A DNA stretch of 57,500 nt, from contig JAHBMJ010003327.1 in NCBI GenBank assembly GCA_018398765.1, positions 1 through 57,500 on the forward strand, written 5' to 3'. The position numbers and the translations under genes are program-made. This document shows positions 36,230 through 49,567 of this stretch, in pieces (the first letter of the stretch is position 1; each line of letters starts with the position of its first letter). The stretch is from Chromera velia. Its lineage: Eukaryota; Sar; Chromeraceae. Below the pieces are notes generated by a model, which had not been told where the DNA came from, ran no database searches, and worked only from the letters and a program-made list of their open reading frames with translations.

Positions 36230-39200
36230 CCGACTGATCATTCAGACTTGCAAGGCCAAGCTGTAGGTAGGATTCGTGACATATCGGGTGGGGGACTCGT
36301 AGAGAGAGAGAGCAGACGAACGTAGTCGGTGGGGGCATGCATGGGTGCATGGATGGATGGAACGAAAGGCCTCTTTCTTTGGCTGTTTCGTTTCTTTCTT
36401 CCTTCCTTCCTCCGTTTTTTGATTTGATTTAAGTTAAACTTGGTCTGTCGGTCTCTCACTACCCCTCCCTTCCTTTACGTATGTATGGCCATCATGGTAT
36501 GGCTGCATGCCTGTGGGGGGGGAAGAAAGAATGAAAAGTGAGGTAGGTAGGTAGGTGGCTTGGTTCAACAAATCAAAAGTCAACGAATCAAATCAAAAGC
36601 TCGTTTCTTCTCTTTCTTCTTCTTTCCGAAAGAGGAGAAGGAAGGGGGGGGCATCGAAGGAAAGGGAAAAAAGGGAATGAGGGAGGGAGGGAGACCGAAA
36701 GAGAGGAGAGACCTAGCTGTTCTCTTTTCCTCTGCGATGTCCTCTGGAGGATTCAGTCCTTCCTGTTCTGTCCTGTTCTAGCTAGGAGGGGGCAGACAGA
36801 GGGGAGACGGAAAAGAGTGAGTGACTCGGACAAATGAACACAAACAAAAGTGGGGGGAGGGGGCGGAGGGAACTGAATGAATGCTTGCATGAATGAACAA
36901 ACAAATGAATCAAGTCAAGTGAGAGAGGGAGGGAGGGTGGGAATAAAGGAAGGGAAGGGAATTCAGGCATGAAGGGATCGAGAGAAGGAAGCCGTGACTT
37001 CGTTCCTTCCAGCCATGCAATCGATGCAAAGAAGAAGAAAAAGAAGGACGAACAAACTTTTTCTCGGGAAAGAAAAGAACGACGCCTCTTCCCTTTCCTT
37101 TGCGTCCTCCTCTCCCTCGTTGCCCTTTTCCAAGAGATTGAGAGAGAGGCTGGCAGGGACCTCTCGCTGCCTCCCTCCTATATGGGTGTCTGCTTTCTTG
37201 TCTCCCTGCTGCTGCTGCTGCTTCTTCTTCTGTTACTGCATGGCATGCTCGTACAAACGAACGAAGTGACTTGAGTGATTCGCTCACCCATGCAGTCAAT
37301 CAACGGATCCCAATACATTCTTCCTGGGTGGGTGGGACTGACTGACAGTCTGACACACTGAAAGGTTCATGTTCAGTTCTGCCTTGCGGCATGTTGTTTC
37401 CTTCCTCTCAACTGTGACGATCGACAAAAATAAATATGTTTTGTTTTGTTTTGTTTGTGTGCCCAGACAACACATAAGGTGCATTATTCTTTGTTTGTAG
37501 TGAATGCATGATTGAGTGAATGGGTGAGAGAAAATAAACCCTTACTTGCAGGTCTGCGTATGTACCCATGACTTGCTTGGCTCTTTTTTACAAAGTTCTG
37601 TTTTGTTCTGTTTTGTTGCATGCGTGTCGATCGATCTGTCGTTTCTCGTTCCTGTCTTGTCAGATCGTCCGGTCGTGCCTTCCTTCCTGCATACCTCCTG
37701 TCCTTCTCCTTTCCTTTCTTCCTTTCTTCCTTTCTATGTTCCTTCCTGGTGCCCCTGTGGCCTGTTCGTTCTGGTTGCCTGCTGGCTGCTTCACTGCAAC
37801 TGCAGTGCATCCGGATGCTAACTAACTTAAGGAGGAATCTAGGGAAGTGAAAGCTTGGAAGAGGGGAGAGGAGAGGGAATGGCGTCTACTGAATTGAACA
37901 AAAAATCTTCCTTCAAACGGAAAGAGAAATTAAAGGAAGAAAGACAGCTGCAAGAAAGAGAAAGCGAGAAAAAAGGGAAGAGGAGGGAGTACGGTGCGTC
38001 TCTGCTGACGCACGCATTCTCTCCCGATGATTTGATTTCTGTCCTTCGCTGCGCCCCTTGTTGTTTTTCCTGCTGCTTGTTTTCAACTGGTTGGTCTCTC
38101 TGTCTGCCAGTTGAACATGCAGTTGCTTGCGTTCAGCTCCTTCCTTCCTCCCGTCCTTCCCGTCTCCTTGATGCGAACTCCTTCTTCAGCATGCCGTGCC
38201 ATTGCGTGTTGTCGAAAGAGCTGACAACGCAAGAGGAGGAGACTGCCCAACTGACCTTCCCAGAAGGAGAAAAAAGAGTAAAATCAAAGCAGACAGAGCA
38301 GGACGCGGAAAGACAGAACAGGGAGTCCGTGGCTGTACGGGAATCAAGAGAAGGAAATGCTAGGTCAAAGGGTCTGCATGTCTGGGCGAGGGACGATCGA
38401 GAGGCGAGGCGACTGTTGCCTCCCTCCCTCCCTTCCTGCCTGCCTGCCTCGCTCCAGTGCCCTGTCTGTCGTCCGTTCGAACGTCTGTGAGTCAGTCTGC
38501 TCCTTTCCTCGGGGGGGGGGGACCTTTCCGTCCTTTCCCCTCGGCTCTGCTCTCCTCCTGTACAAATAAAGTAGCTAGGAAGCACAGAAGAGAGAGAGAG
38601 AGAACCAGCGAAAATAAAGGGAAGTCCGTTCGTACGCGCGAGAAGCAACAGCACATGGCTGCACGGCGACACACACCTCTGTTCATATTCGGTTGGCTGC
38701 TTGCTTGAATCACGGGCAGGAAGGAAGGAAGGAAAGAATTGACTGGAGACTGCATGGAGACTCGAAAACACCAACAGCCTCTCTCTCTTTCGTACCGCTG
38801 AAATGAAAGCGAATGAACTGAAATGCAAAGAAGGAACGAAAGAAAACGAATGAAGGACCAAAGCTGCATGCAGGGCGAGGGAGGCAACTCTTTTTTGAAT
38901 CTCTCTGATCTTATGTGGCGGGGCTGCACAGAGAGAGAGAGAGAGATCTTAAGGAAGGAAGACTGCATGGGAGGAGAGGAAGAATACTAAGCGCTAAGAA
39001 GGAGGATCAACAAAAGGAAAAGAAAAGCAAGAACAGAGGATCAACTGCGTCTCTCACGCAAAAACAAATTGAACATTCCCCTTGGCACTCTCACCCTTTC
39101 ATCTGCATGACCTGTCTTGCTCTTCCTTTTTTCGCTGCCTTTCAAATTAAATTTGGATGAATGCATGGATGAATGAATGAATGCATGAATAAATCAACAT

Positions 39201-40687
39201 GCATGGCGAATTCACTCCTCTCGACCTCTCTTCTTTCTTTCTTTCTTTCTTTGTACATCACGCGCGTTCTTCTTCCTTTCGTGTTTCTTTCCTCTCTTCT
39301 CTTCTCTTCTCTTCTCTCGTCCTCTGTCTGTTTTCTCTACGCGCGTTGAATGTCGCAGTGCACTTCCTTCCGTCCTTTTTCTTTTTCGTCCCTTTCCTTC
39401 CTCTTCTTTCTTCTCTTCTTCCTTCCTTCCGTCCGTCGTTTCAAGCTTTCACCCATGCGGGCGGGGGGGGGAACAGAAGAGAAGAGGAGAGACGGAAAAG
39501 GAAGGAAGCAAGGAAGGAAGGAAGAGAAAGAAAATGCTCCCCAAAGGGCAGCATGCAGGCCTGCAGTCAAGTTGGTTGCAAGCTAAAGTACTTTCTTCCC
39601 TTTCTTCCCTTTCTTCTTTCTTTCTTTGTTTTGCTTTGCGTTGCTTTTGCTTGTCGGTCTAATCATCCACCTGCCCGTATCCATTTCTGTCTGTTTGTGT
39701 TCTTGCTTGATTCCCCGCACCTCATTCATTCCCCCCCCGGCACCTCCCTTTTCTCGTGTTCTTCGTGAAGGCCTGGCCTCCCTTCCTCTCCTCCTTTCGA
39801 ATGATTGGTTGAGTGAGTGAGTGAGTGAGTGAGCGACGGGAAGGAAGAGAGGAGGACCCGAGACTTCGGTTCCTTCTCTCTCTGTTTGTTCGTTTATTTG
39901 TTTGTTTGTTAATGTGTATGTCTGTTTCCTTCTCTCTTCCTGTTTTCACTTTTGCTTTTGTTCGTGTGTGTCGGTATGTCTCTCTCTGCGTGTATGTTTT
40001 TCTGTTTGCTGGATTTCTTCATTTGGTGGATTCGGAGGGTTGTCAAGCTCTGTTCTTTTCTTTTCTTTTCTTTTTTGCCTATCTTGTCTTGATTTTATTT
40101 ATACTTATTTTTCAAGGCCTTCATTCTTTTGCGTTATTGGATGGTCCCTTGCCCTTTTTCCGGTTGCTTCGGCTGCCGTGGTGGAAGGGCTCTTAGAGAT
40201 ATTTGGGGAAGGGGACTTGTTGGATTGGAGCGAGGACAGAGAGAGAGAGAGAGAGAAGGCAAAGGAAAGAGAGGTCATGCATCATGCATGTCAACGATCG
40301 ATCGTTGTGGCAGACAAAGAAAGCAAAAAAAGGGGGGCAGGCAAAGGTACTCCTTCTTTCTTTACTTCTTTGTGCGTGCGTGCGTGCGTGCGTCCTTTCG
40401 TTGGTTCACCTCCATTTGATTTTTCCCTCTCTGCACATGCGAAGGGTTTTTGCTTTCTTTTCTCTTCTGTCGTCGTTGTCCCGGGATGCAGCTGTTTTTT
40501 ATTTTTTGTGGGTGGCATTTTGAGGAGCTGAAAGAGCCTTTCTTTTGTTTTCGTCTTTCCCTTTCGCTCCTTTTCTCGACTTTTTTTCTGTTCGTGCTTT
40601 CCCGCTCAGACTCTGGATCCATTCTTTCTGCTAACGCTGGCATGTTCTGTCTGTCTGTCGTGTGTCTTTGTGCCAAACTGCAGCCGT

Positions 40688-40718
<31 letters not shown>

Positions 40719-43700
40719 CTGGTATTTATTCACAGTCCCATCGCATCGCGTGGCCACTAGGCACAAGCAAAAAACAGGCGAAGAAAGAAGAGTCAGTCAG
40801 AAGAAGATAGATAATAGATGGAGAGAGATATGGACAGACAGAAGATGTTTCATTCGATCGATCGATCGGTTGATCCTTCAGGCTCTGCTGCTGCTGCTGC
40901 TGCTGTCACGTGTCTTCATCTGTCTGTCTGTCAATCTGTTTGTCTGTACAGGTTCGAGAATTCAGATGCAAAAAGAAAGACAAAAGGAAGCAAGGAAGCA
41001 GACTCACTCGAGTGGGGGAAGGAACAAAACAAAAAAGCAGGCCGGCCGGTTGCATGCAGCAGGACAGCCCCCCAAAGTATGTATGCTTCCTTCATAGCAC
41101 AGCTGTCGATGGATGGATGGATAGTGCGGATCTGTTGATTCATCCATCCATCGATGGTCGAATGATCGAGTGAAGGGCATAAATAAAGAAATGAATGAAT
41201 GAATGAGTGAAGGCGGTTGCAAGGGGAGGCGGGGGGGCGAACCTCCTGGGTCGGAAGAGAATAAATCAATTTCGTCTCCTCTTCTGAGAACGACATGTCA
41301 GCAGCCAATTAATTCAATCAGCAAACACATGCAGGCATCAGCGAAGGATGAGTGACAGCGGAAATTGATCTGTCTGGTTTTCTTTTGGGCATGGCTGCAT
41401 TTATTTCTCTTTCGTGGCAACGGCATCTCTTTCGTTTATTTTTTTTTTCTTTTGCTCTCTACCTCTAGCTGTCTGCGCTTGTTGCTTCTTTCATTCTGGG
41501 GTTGCGGGGCGTGTTTCGTTGTTTTTTCTTTCTGCCCTTCCTTCATCAATCAGTGCATCCATACAACATTATTTCTTTCATCGATTCGTCCCCCTGTTCC
41601 TTCTCTCTTAGCCATTCCCTTCTTTCCTTCCTTTGCTCTCCCGTAGCTGCCAGACTGACTGACTGACTGACCGGGAGCTCAAATAGGACAGGAAAAGAAA
41701 GGAATGAATGCGTGTCTGTCCAGACAGCTAGAGATAAACAAACGGGCCGGACAGACAGACAGACAAGACAGACCTGACAAGGCTTGAATGTGAACGAATG
41801 AGTGAATGAGTGGCTTATTGAATGAGTGAATGAATGTCTCTCTTCCTTTTATTTTCTTCCTCTTGCCCTTCTTTCTAGAGCGTAAAGTGGGGCTTCGGTC
41901 TGCCTGTCGGCCTGTTTGTCTGTCTGTCTCTGTGGCAGTCAGAATCAATCAATCGGTGTGTCTATGAATGAAATCAAATGAAATGAAATAAGACAGCGTG
42001 ACGTGCAAAGAGAGAGAGAAAGAATGTGAATGAATGAATGACTGCACGAATGAATGAGCATGAACAAATTCGTTTTTGAGGGAGGGCATGGAGAGGGATA
42101 GGAGAGCCAGTCAGTACTCATCGACAGACAGCAGGAGCACAGGGAGAGAGAAAGAAAGAAAGAAAGAAAGAAAGCATCAAGAAGGAACGATGGATCGATC
42201 GATGACTGTATCGATCGACTGCCACTCTTTCTTTCTTTCACCTGTCCGTCCGTCCGTCCGTCCACTCGTGTGCCTTCCTGCCTGCCTTTAATTCCGCCTC
42301 GCGTCTGACACTGTAAGTCACTGCATGCATGAAAGACTGACTGTGAGTGTGATTGTCTTTCTTTCTTCAATTCTGATTTGGGAGGGAACTGAACAGCGCC
42401 CATGCACCGACGGGAATCCCTCCCTCCCTCTTTCCCTCTTTCCTTCCCTTTGTCTGTCTGTCTGTTCGTTCTCTCCGGATCCGATCGGGCCCTCCCTTTC
42501 CTTCCTTTCTGTTCTCTTTTCCTTGCTCCGCCCCTTTCTTTTAGTCCTTTCAATCCTCACACATACCGCATTTTGAAGGAAGGAAGTAAGAGAGCCAATC
42601 CGAACGAACGAATCAATAAATGAACAGCAGAATTGACACAGGGGGGACAAAAAACCAAGTGGCCGTCTATGCATCCAGCCATCAGTCTTTCCGTTTGTAG
42701 TATTTTTGTTTAAAACTTGTGGGGGCCGGGGGCTCGTCAGAGAAGGAGGAAGGAAGGAAGGAAAGAATTTAAAGAGAACGAATGCGAAGGAGGCCCCTTT
42801 TCCCCTTTCAGATAACTTTACACGACTTCCACCTACAGGCTGATAGAAGAGACTCTTGCATGATTGATGGGTGGCCAGGTCGAGCAGTCAGTGGGAGGGA
42901 GGGAAGGCGCTGAATTCCTTTTGAAGAAAAGGGAAAGGTCAAAAGAACGAATTAAGGATTCTTAGAACCTCATGACAATTGTCCCTTCCATCTTTCAACT
43001 TTCTTTTAGAGAGAGAGAGACAAAGAACAATCAAGAGATCATCTTCGCTTTCTTCCCTCGCCAATCAAGAATGAAGTAAAGACTTATTTTTCGATTACTG
43101 ACGAGCCTGTCTCTCTGGTCTGCATGGCTCCGAAGAGATTTTTTTTTATCACTACTTCCATTTTCCGCTTGATGTTCTGTTCTTTCCTTCTCACTCTTTT
43201 TCTTCGTTTCTTTCGTCGGAAAAAGGACAGAGAGAGATCGAGAGAGAAAATGGGGGAAAGACTTACTCCGCTCTTTTGATGAAGGAAGGAAGCAACAAAT
43301 GAGCATGCACAAAAGGAGAAAGCAAAAGACTGCCTGTCTGTCTGTATGTCTAGATGCATACGCGCGTCCACCTTCGGTCCATCCAAAAAGTCAAACAAAC
43401 GATTGCCAGAATTAAATCGGGCTCCATCCGTGTCGCCTCTCCTTTCTTCTGCATGCATCAAAATGATCGAAAGTGAGCAAAATTGGTTTGTTTGTTTGTT
43501 TCATTTCTTTCCAAAGTCGCGACCTTGCCAATCCACTTTGACGAGCGGCTGATTGGTTTTGGGGACTTTTTCTTTCTTCTGTTCTGTCTTCCTTGCTTCC
43601 TTCAGACTTTCTTCTGCCAGCCCGGCGGGGCATCCTCTTAAACATACAAACGGTAGTTCTGTTCTCTCTCTTCGTCCTTCTCTCCCCCCGTCTGTAGCTG

Positions 43701-44019
43701 CATGGACACTTGCCTGCTTGCTTATTTGCCGAGTGACCGACCGGCCGCGTGTGTAACGTTGGGACCTGTGCATGGTTCAGCTGCATAAGTCGAACTTCGG
43801 TCGGTTGGTCAGTCGGTCGTTTGATTTGATTGTTTTGTTGGGTTCTGTTTTATGGATGTTAAAATTTTTGTATTCAATGAACCAATCAATGCGGCAACAT
43901 CAGGCGGCACCCCGTCCGTTGACTCCGTTCGACTGTCCATGCAGAAGATTGGGTTCCAAATACACATTGTACGTAACATCTTGTACGTCATACAATACTA
44001 TGTAAGCAGCCAATGCAAA

Positions 44020-44062
<43 letters not shown>

Positions 44063-44744
44063 CTTAATTGTATCTAGAGTTATATGCATATTCAACAGTC
44101 TAAATTACATAACTATAGCTTTAAGCGTAATACTAGGCGCAATATCCCTATAAAAAAATTAAGAAATATGTAAGAAATTTTATAAAAATATAATATAAAT
44201 CTGATCTAAGAAATCTGAACCAGATTTCTAAGTTTTCCTAGCCGTAGTATATTCTATTATAGACAGGACTGGACCGGAAGGGGCCGTTTGACTGAACTAG
44301 ACCAGAGTAGACCCAAACTTCGATCTGGTGCTAGATAGTTGGGCTTTCGATCCGATTGGCTTCACTTGTCAATCTCTAATATGTAAGACTGGTCGCTCGA
44401 ACTATCTGAGCAGGGGTCGCAAAGAGTCACAGTATAAGTCGGCAGAGGCAGCAGAAAAAGAGCTGCTACTAGCAGTTGGTCGAGCTTTTCCGAGCCTAGG
44501 GGTAATTTTTTTTTTAAAAAAAAAAGTCATTTTCACTTTTTTGTTTATTATTTTTTTTTTCTGATGTCAAACTTTTAAATATGTTGTTTAAGTGTTGTTG
44601 ATGTGTTGCACAAATCAACAAGTGTTGTTTAAGTATTGTTATATACTATTATTTTTTTATTATAATGATAAATGAATGTTGTTCTACTGTTATTAGCACA
44701 GTGTTTACAACTGTTGCTTATGTGAAGAGAACTAGAATGGTCCA
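36230..44744. other. 8.5-kb gene-poor region rich in tetranucleotide repeats
   Basis: No open frame here has coding character. Most are Phe/Leu/Ser or Lys/Arg/Glu-rich shadows of pyrimidine or purine tracts. Tetranucleotide arrays dominate: (TGAG)n 39808-39834, (TGCG)n 40374-40393, (TGCC)n 40687-40720, (TGAA)n near 41190, (GAAA)n 42150-42173 and (GTCC)n 42245-42264. Many ATCGATCG palindromes occur (40853-40868, 42195-42204). The first part probably includes the 3' untranslated region of the RCC1 gene. From about 43.9 kb the sequence becomes AT-rich. Confidence 0.55.
44020..44062. repeat. (CT)n(TA)n microsatellite
   Basis: A CT run is followed by a pure TA run (44041-44062), marking the change from mixed-composition repeats to AT-rich DNA that leads into the Copia element. 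Confidence 0.9.
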
Positions 44745-45024
44745 GTTAAGGACATCAGTCTAGTCACTTACACGGTTCTCTATACAGGAATAATAATGCA
44801 AGATGTTTGTCCAGCTTCTGCTCTCATCGATCGAGAGTTGTTCCATCGAATCACCCTAAGTATTTCACTAAGCAATTTCACAACATGGATTGACGCATGC
44901 ATTTTCTCCGTCTCCGTAATGTCTCAAGCCGCGCCGCACCGATAGGCAACGCAGCAGCACGGGCCCGGCCAAGTCAGGCCAACCAATGCACGCCCGCCTC
45001 CTCTCTATAAGTAGCTAATTACAT
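44745..45024 (-). repeat. Copia 3' LTR
   Basis: 280 bp, matching 52814-53093 at about 94% by eye and collinear without gaps. On the minus strand it starts near TGTAATTAGC and carries a TATA-like CTTATAGAG close to its start, as in the other copy. Confidence 0.88.
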
Positions 45025-45056
45025 GCATTCCTTTCTTTTTTTTTTTTTTTTTTTGT

Positions 45057-48000
45057 TTACAGGACAATCGGAGATGGGGTCGACGTGACAGAAGGAGAGG
45101 AGTGAGAAGTGAAAAAAGGGAGTAAAAGCTCAATGGACATTGGGTTTGTCAAGGGGTCAGCCACGTTAGAATGGGAAGGGACGAACAAAAGGTGGATGGA
45201 AGCTTCATCCAGTGCATCACGGAGGGAAAGGGTGTGCAAGACGAGTGTACAGGGCGATTTTTCGATGATGCAGAGCTAAAGTAACTCTATGACGGATTGG
45301 AGGGCACGCTCGGTCGGACGGGGCATCTCACTGAAAACCAGCTTCAGCAAGTCATTGGAGTCTACCCCCACTTCAGCCGTGACTCCCGTTTTCCAGACGC
45401 ACCTCAAAACAGGCAAGAGACACTTTAAAAAATCAACAAGGTCATGAGCAGCGTAGAGTTCAGCTTGGGTGGAAGACCGGGTGACTCGCTTTTGGGAAAA
45501 TGCCCGCCAGTGTAGGATGGCAGACTTCAAAGTGAAGAGCCACCCAGACTGTGGATGCGCATTTCCGGCAGACCCCAATGCGGCATCGCTCCATGACTTA
45601 GTGGAGAGGGGGGATGATGTGGAAGGGACGTCAGAGCGAGAGATACAGAGGATACGGGAGGTGGCGGTTTGTCAAGCATAACGGAGAAGGGAAAGGAGAT
45701 AATCAGCGTCGGCGTGAGTGGGAGCGGAGGAATGACAGCTTAGTTGATTGCACCCTTGTAACAAGTCGGAGCGAGTGTCTCGTGCAACCTACGAAAGACA
45801 TCCCAACCTTTCACGAAAGGCTTTTCCTTCCTGGGCTGTGAAGAGACGGGGCGGTTCGGAGGGAAGCTCGTGAGACGATGGGAGGAGGGGGAACAAATCA
45901 GGAGGGGAAGTGGGGATGGAAGAGGGAACGGAAGCAGAAGAATGTGCAGAATCCCCCATACCTTCAGAAAGGGGGAGAGACAGGAGGTACTCGGTTTGGT
46001 GGATGTGCACGGAGTCCCGTGACACATTGAAATCCACCCCTGCCCAGTGGAGGGTTCCGTTCTTGGGTTTGGTAATCTTCATTTAGTAACTTCCTTTGGC
46101 TGCAATCTCACGTGCTAGCTGAACTGCAGGCCGACCAATAGGCAGGATAGCAAAGTCGTCAACAAACGTGGGAAGGATACCAAGGAGACGGGAAGTGGGG
46201 GTCTCAGGCTTACCCGTCCATTTCCACCATATTCCTCGAACAGAGGAAGGCACCCACCCTGCTGCTGCGAGCGTCTTGTTGCGAGAGCGGTCCCACAAAT
46301 TTCCAGAGTCGCAAAGCCCATAAAGCACGCAGTTGAGGAACTACAGGAACTTCCCATGGTCTGGGTGATCTTTTGGGGGATAGACATAAAGGGAATCGGA
46401 ACGGAGAGCCGTGAGGTACGCTGTTTTCACATCGGCCACAACGATTTCACGGGGGTCAAAGTCGGAGTGAGCAAAGGCCATGGCAAGGGCAATGCGCATG
46501 GCAGACTGGGAAGCGGTAGCGTAGGACCTTGTAACTCCTTCACGGCAGTCGAAAAAAGGAGTGCCATCAGCAACGACTCGAGACTTGTACTTCCAAGAAC
46601 CTTCCTCAACACGCTTCTTGGTGTCAACAAAATGGGTGGGCACAACAGAGCGGCGGTGCTCGGCGTCTACTTCTATGATTGGGACTCGCTTGTATGCATT
46701 ATTGTCGGCGAGTGACTGCAACTCTGCGGTACGGAACTTGGCTTGCCCGTCAAGCTGTTCTACTATGAGCCCCCGGTATGGGAGAGGAATGTGAGTTGTG
46801 GCAGCTTGGAATGCACTGGGCCCCACCTCAGTGTCCTCGTTCCATAAATACACAACAGACGCACCTGCAACTGGAGTCGGGTGGGGGAGAGGAAGGAAGA
46901 TGGCAGCCGCGGCTGCTGAGGAGGCAAGTGAATCGAAAGACAACCGATCGGTGGGGAACACTGTTTCTGGGCTTGCAAGGAGAACACTTCGGTAAGTGTC
47001 ACAGAGGTAGAAGGGGAGAGTCCCCTCGGTAGAGAAGACAATGTTTCGCTCAACAACCTCTTCTGGGACCAGAAAACAAAGCTCAGGCCCACACCCAGAA
47101 GGTTTTTACGCACCGTACAAAAGTTTGGGGCGGCCCCTGAGAGGGCACCATGCAGGCTGCATGCGTTGGCTTGTAAGAGGCTGCTTGCCGTTTAATCCCC
47201 ATGCCTGAACCTCAACCCGTCCCTCACCTTCAGGGTCAACAGCACGGACGCCACCAAGGAAACAGCGGCCTGTGTTTTCATCCCGCCAACGAATAAGCTC
47301 ATCTTTGCTAAAATCAGTGATGTCAAACTTGGGAGAGGGCGGCTGGTCAGACGGACACTGTATATCTGAAGACTGCTGCGGTTGCTGCTGCTGCGCCTGG
47401 TGAGGAGACCCAACGGATGTGTCCGGGCGCTCGGAAGGGGAGTCCGACGGCAATGGAATGACATAGACAGGGTCTGGGTGGGGGCTGTCATTAGGACAGA
47501 TACACCTGCGATGTGACAGGATGGGCCGTCCAGAAGGAAGACACAATCGGAACACATGCTCACTTATGTGCTGCAGAACAGTTACAGAAGTGTAGAGGGG
47601 TGTAAGCTTAGCGCGGGGATGGTCAGGGTGATGGTAGAGGATGGATGAGCCAATGGGGAATGGGAACGTCTCGGCAGAGGGGCGACGGGAGGTCTGAAGG
47701 AGGTCATGCAGGGCGTCGATGGGAGGACTGGGTGGCTAGGCACCCCAGCGTTGCTTGAATGGGCTCTTGTGAGTGGACCCTTGAGGCTGACGATTGTATT
47801 TGGCTGTGGCAAGGGAAGCAAACTCCTTCCAATGCGAATCGTCAAGACCTTAATCTCTGAGAATGCCCCACAAAATTGTGAGCCACTTATGATAGGAATG
47901 CTCTGTTTTACTGAGAGAGTGGTGGCTGCCTATAGGGGTCAAGGGGTTTATGGCTTCCCGCTCAGCCAACCACTCACACCAATTACCTTGAAATTCGGTC

Positions 48001-49560
48001 CCGTGATCGGTCATCACCTTAGGGGTGAGATCACCCTCCAGACTGTGGGACCAACAATTATAGGCGGCACGGATTGTGACAGAATCTTTTGTTTCGACTA
48101 CCTCTTCAGCGAGCCAATCATCATGCTGGTCTTGGATATGCAATGAATACCCCCTTTTCAACCCCATCACAAGGTCATAACATACTCGCTGCCCGGGGCG
48201 ATCGACCTTCAAAGACCCCCGGGTGCCGTCTCCCCCATGCCTTGGCTTCATATGCGCACACGTACCCCCTCGGACGCATGGGAGCAGGGCGCGTTGAACG
48301 GCACGGCGGGAAATGCTGCTGCGACTGGGAAAAAGATCAGAAAGGGATGCATGGAGGGAATGCTAAGTAGCCTCGATACCTGCATGTCCTAACCATTCGT
48401 GATGTGCACGGATGAGTTCATCAACAGTGGCTTTGATGGAGATGGGGGGGAGGTCCTGTGAGAAAGAAGATTTTGATTGCTGAGAAGGAGGCTGATCGGA
48501 GGCTTGAAAACTATCACAAGATGATGAAACGGGGGGAGAGACAGCGGATTCTCCCGAATGGGTTTTCATAACATGAGACTGGATGCGATTTCCTCGATAC
48601 TGCTTCTTCTGTTTGGCTGCCTTCAAATGAACGGGGAGGTGCCCATTTGCGAGGACAACCGGAGAAGGAGACAAGTTGAATGGAGGGGACATAGGCGATG
48701 CAGGGTCCACCACAACGGCCGCTGGAGACATAGAAGGGGAATTCAAAGCAGGTAGGGACTCGGGCGGGGAAGTCCCATCTATCTCCAGAGATAGAAAAAA
48801 TAGATCATTTGCTGCATGGAGAAAATTGATAACGGTGGAGGGGAATGCCAAGGATCCAGTCCGATAGTCAAATCGCACACCTAGTTTGATGAGATGCTGA
48901 TTGCTAATGAGTGAGGGGGTGACTGCTTCTGTTTCCATAATGAACGGTTTCAACACAGCAAGTTGCCCATTTAGTTTACAAGGAATGGTGGTACGGCGCT
49001 GCATCCTTATTCTCGTTCGACAAGCAGTAGCAACGGAAAGAGGTATCGGCAAATCAGTCTCAGTCCATTGCAACCCTAACTATTCAGCATGCTTGTTCAG
49101 CCAGCCACGAGTGCACGTAGTACCACTTGCACCCAGATCAAGAAAACACACAAAACCATCAAAAGAGAAACTAGAAGAAACAGGAAGAGAAAAAGCTGAC
49201 TGTGATAAATGCCCTACAGCGGCAGCTACAAGGGAGGCTTCCGAATCTGCATCCGATGCCTCTGACTCATTCGTCTCGCCAGTTAGGGCCCCTCCCTGCT
49301 AACGAGCTCGCCCCTTCCCTGATCCTGTAGACTGTATCCCCCTCTTTCCCTGCCTGCCCCCATTCCTGCCGGACCCGCCCCCGCCTCCGCTGTAGCCGTA
49401 GGCCCTCAAGAGGGCAAAGTGGTTACGGGCGAGGTCATAGTCACCAGTCTTGTATCCCCAGTGATCACAATCACTGCAGTAGTGCTATTTCAGGCACTCT
49501 TCGGGACGGTAGGTCTTGTGTTCACAGTGAGAGCGCTTGTGAGATGGCCCACTCGCATGG
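45057..49560 (-). pseudogene. Copia pol polyprotein remnant (PR, IN, RT, RNase H)
   Basis: One reading frame runs 4.5 kb with no frameshift but with 12 internal stops: TAG at 49485, 49299, 49080, 48363, 47736, 46341, 45789 and 45276; TAA at 47850, 47106 and 46083; TGA at 45672 (lower coordinates). Order on the minus strand: Cys/His knuckle-like CSDCDHW (about 49.47 kb); protease FLDLGASGT (about 49.15 kb), where Leu replaces the Ser of the usual DSG; integrase zinc region HHEWLGH with CVRGGTC; integrase core with CYDLV, TDHGTEF and KTEH acids (47.9-48.2 kb); reverse transcriptase with VVADVKTAYL, VLYGL and FVDDFAIL (46.1-46.7 kb); RNase H with HWRAFSQKRVTRSSTQAELY (about 45.45 kb) and SHSNVADPLTNP. 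These are standard Copia landmarks. It is non-functional as read. Confidence 0.88.
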
Positions 49561-49567
49561 GGCCAAG

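Noticed and set aside
37855-38490. Possible 211-residue gene on the plus strand
   Set aside because: Composition is low-complexity (Lys/Glu then Cys/Ser/Leu), there are no splice context or recognisable motifs, and frames open on the other strand over the same tracts.
45057-49560. Reassigned stop codons (TAA/TAG read as amino acids), since 11 of 12 in-frame stops in Copia pol are TAA or TAG
   Set aside because: A TGA also occurs in frame at 45672, gag contains a TGA and a TAG, and the host genes contain no in-frame TAA/TAG. Mutational decay explains the pattern better.
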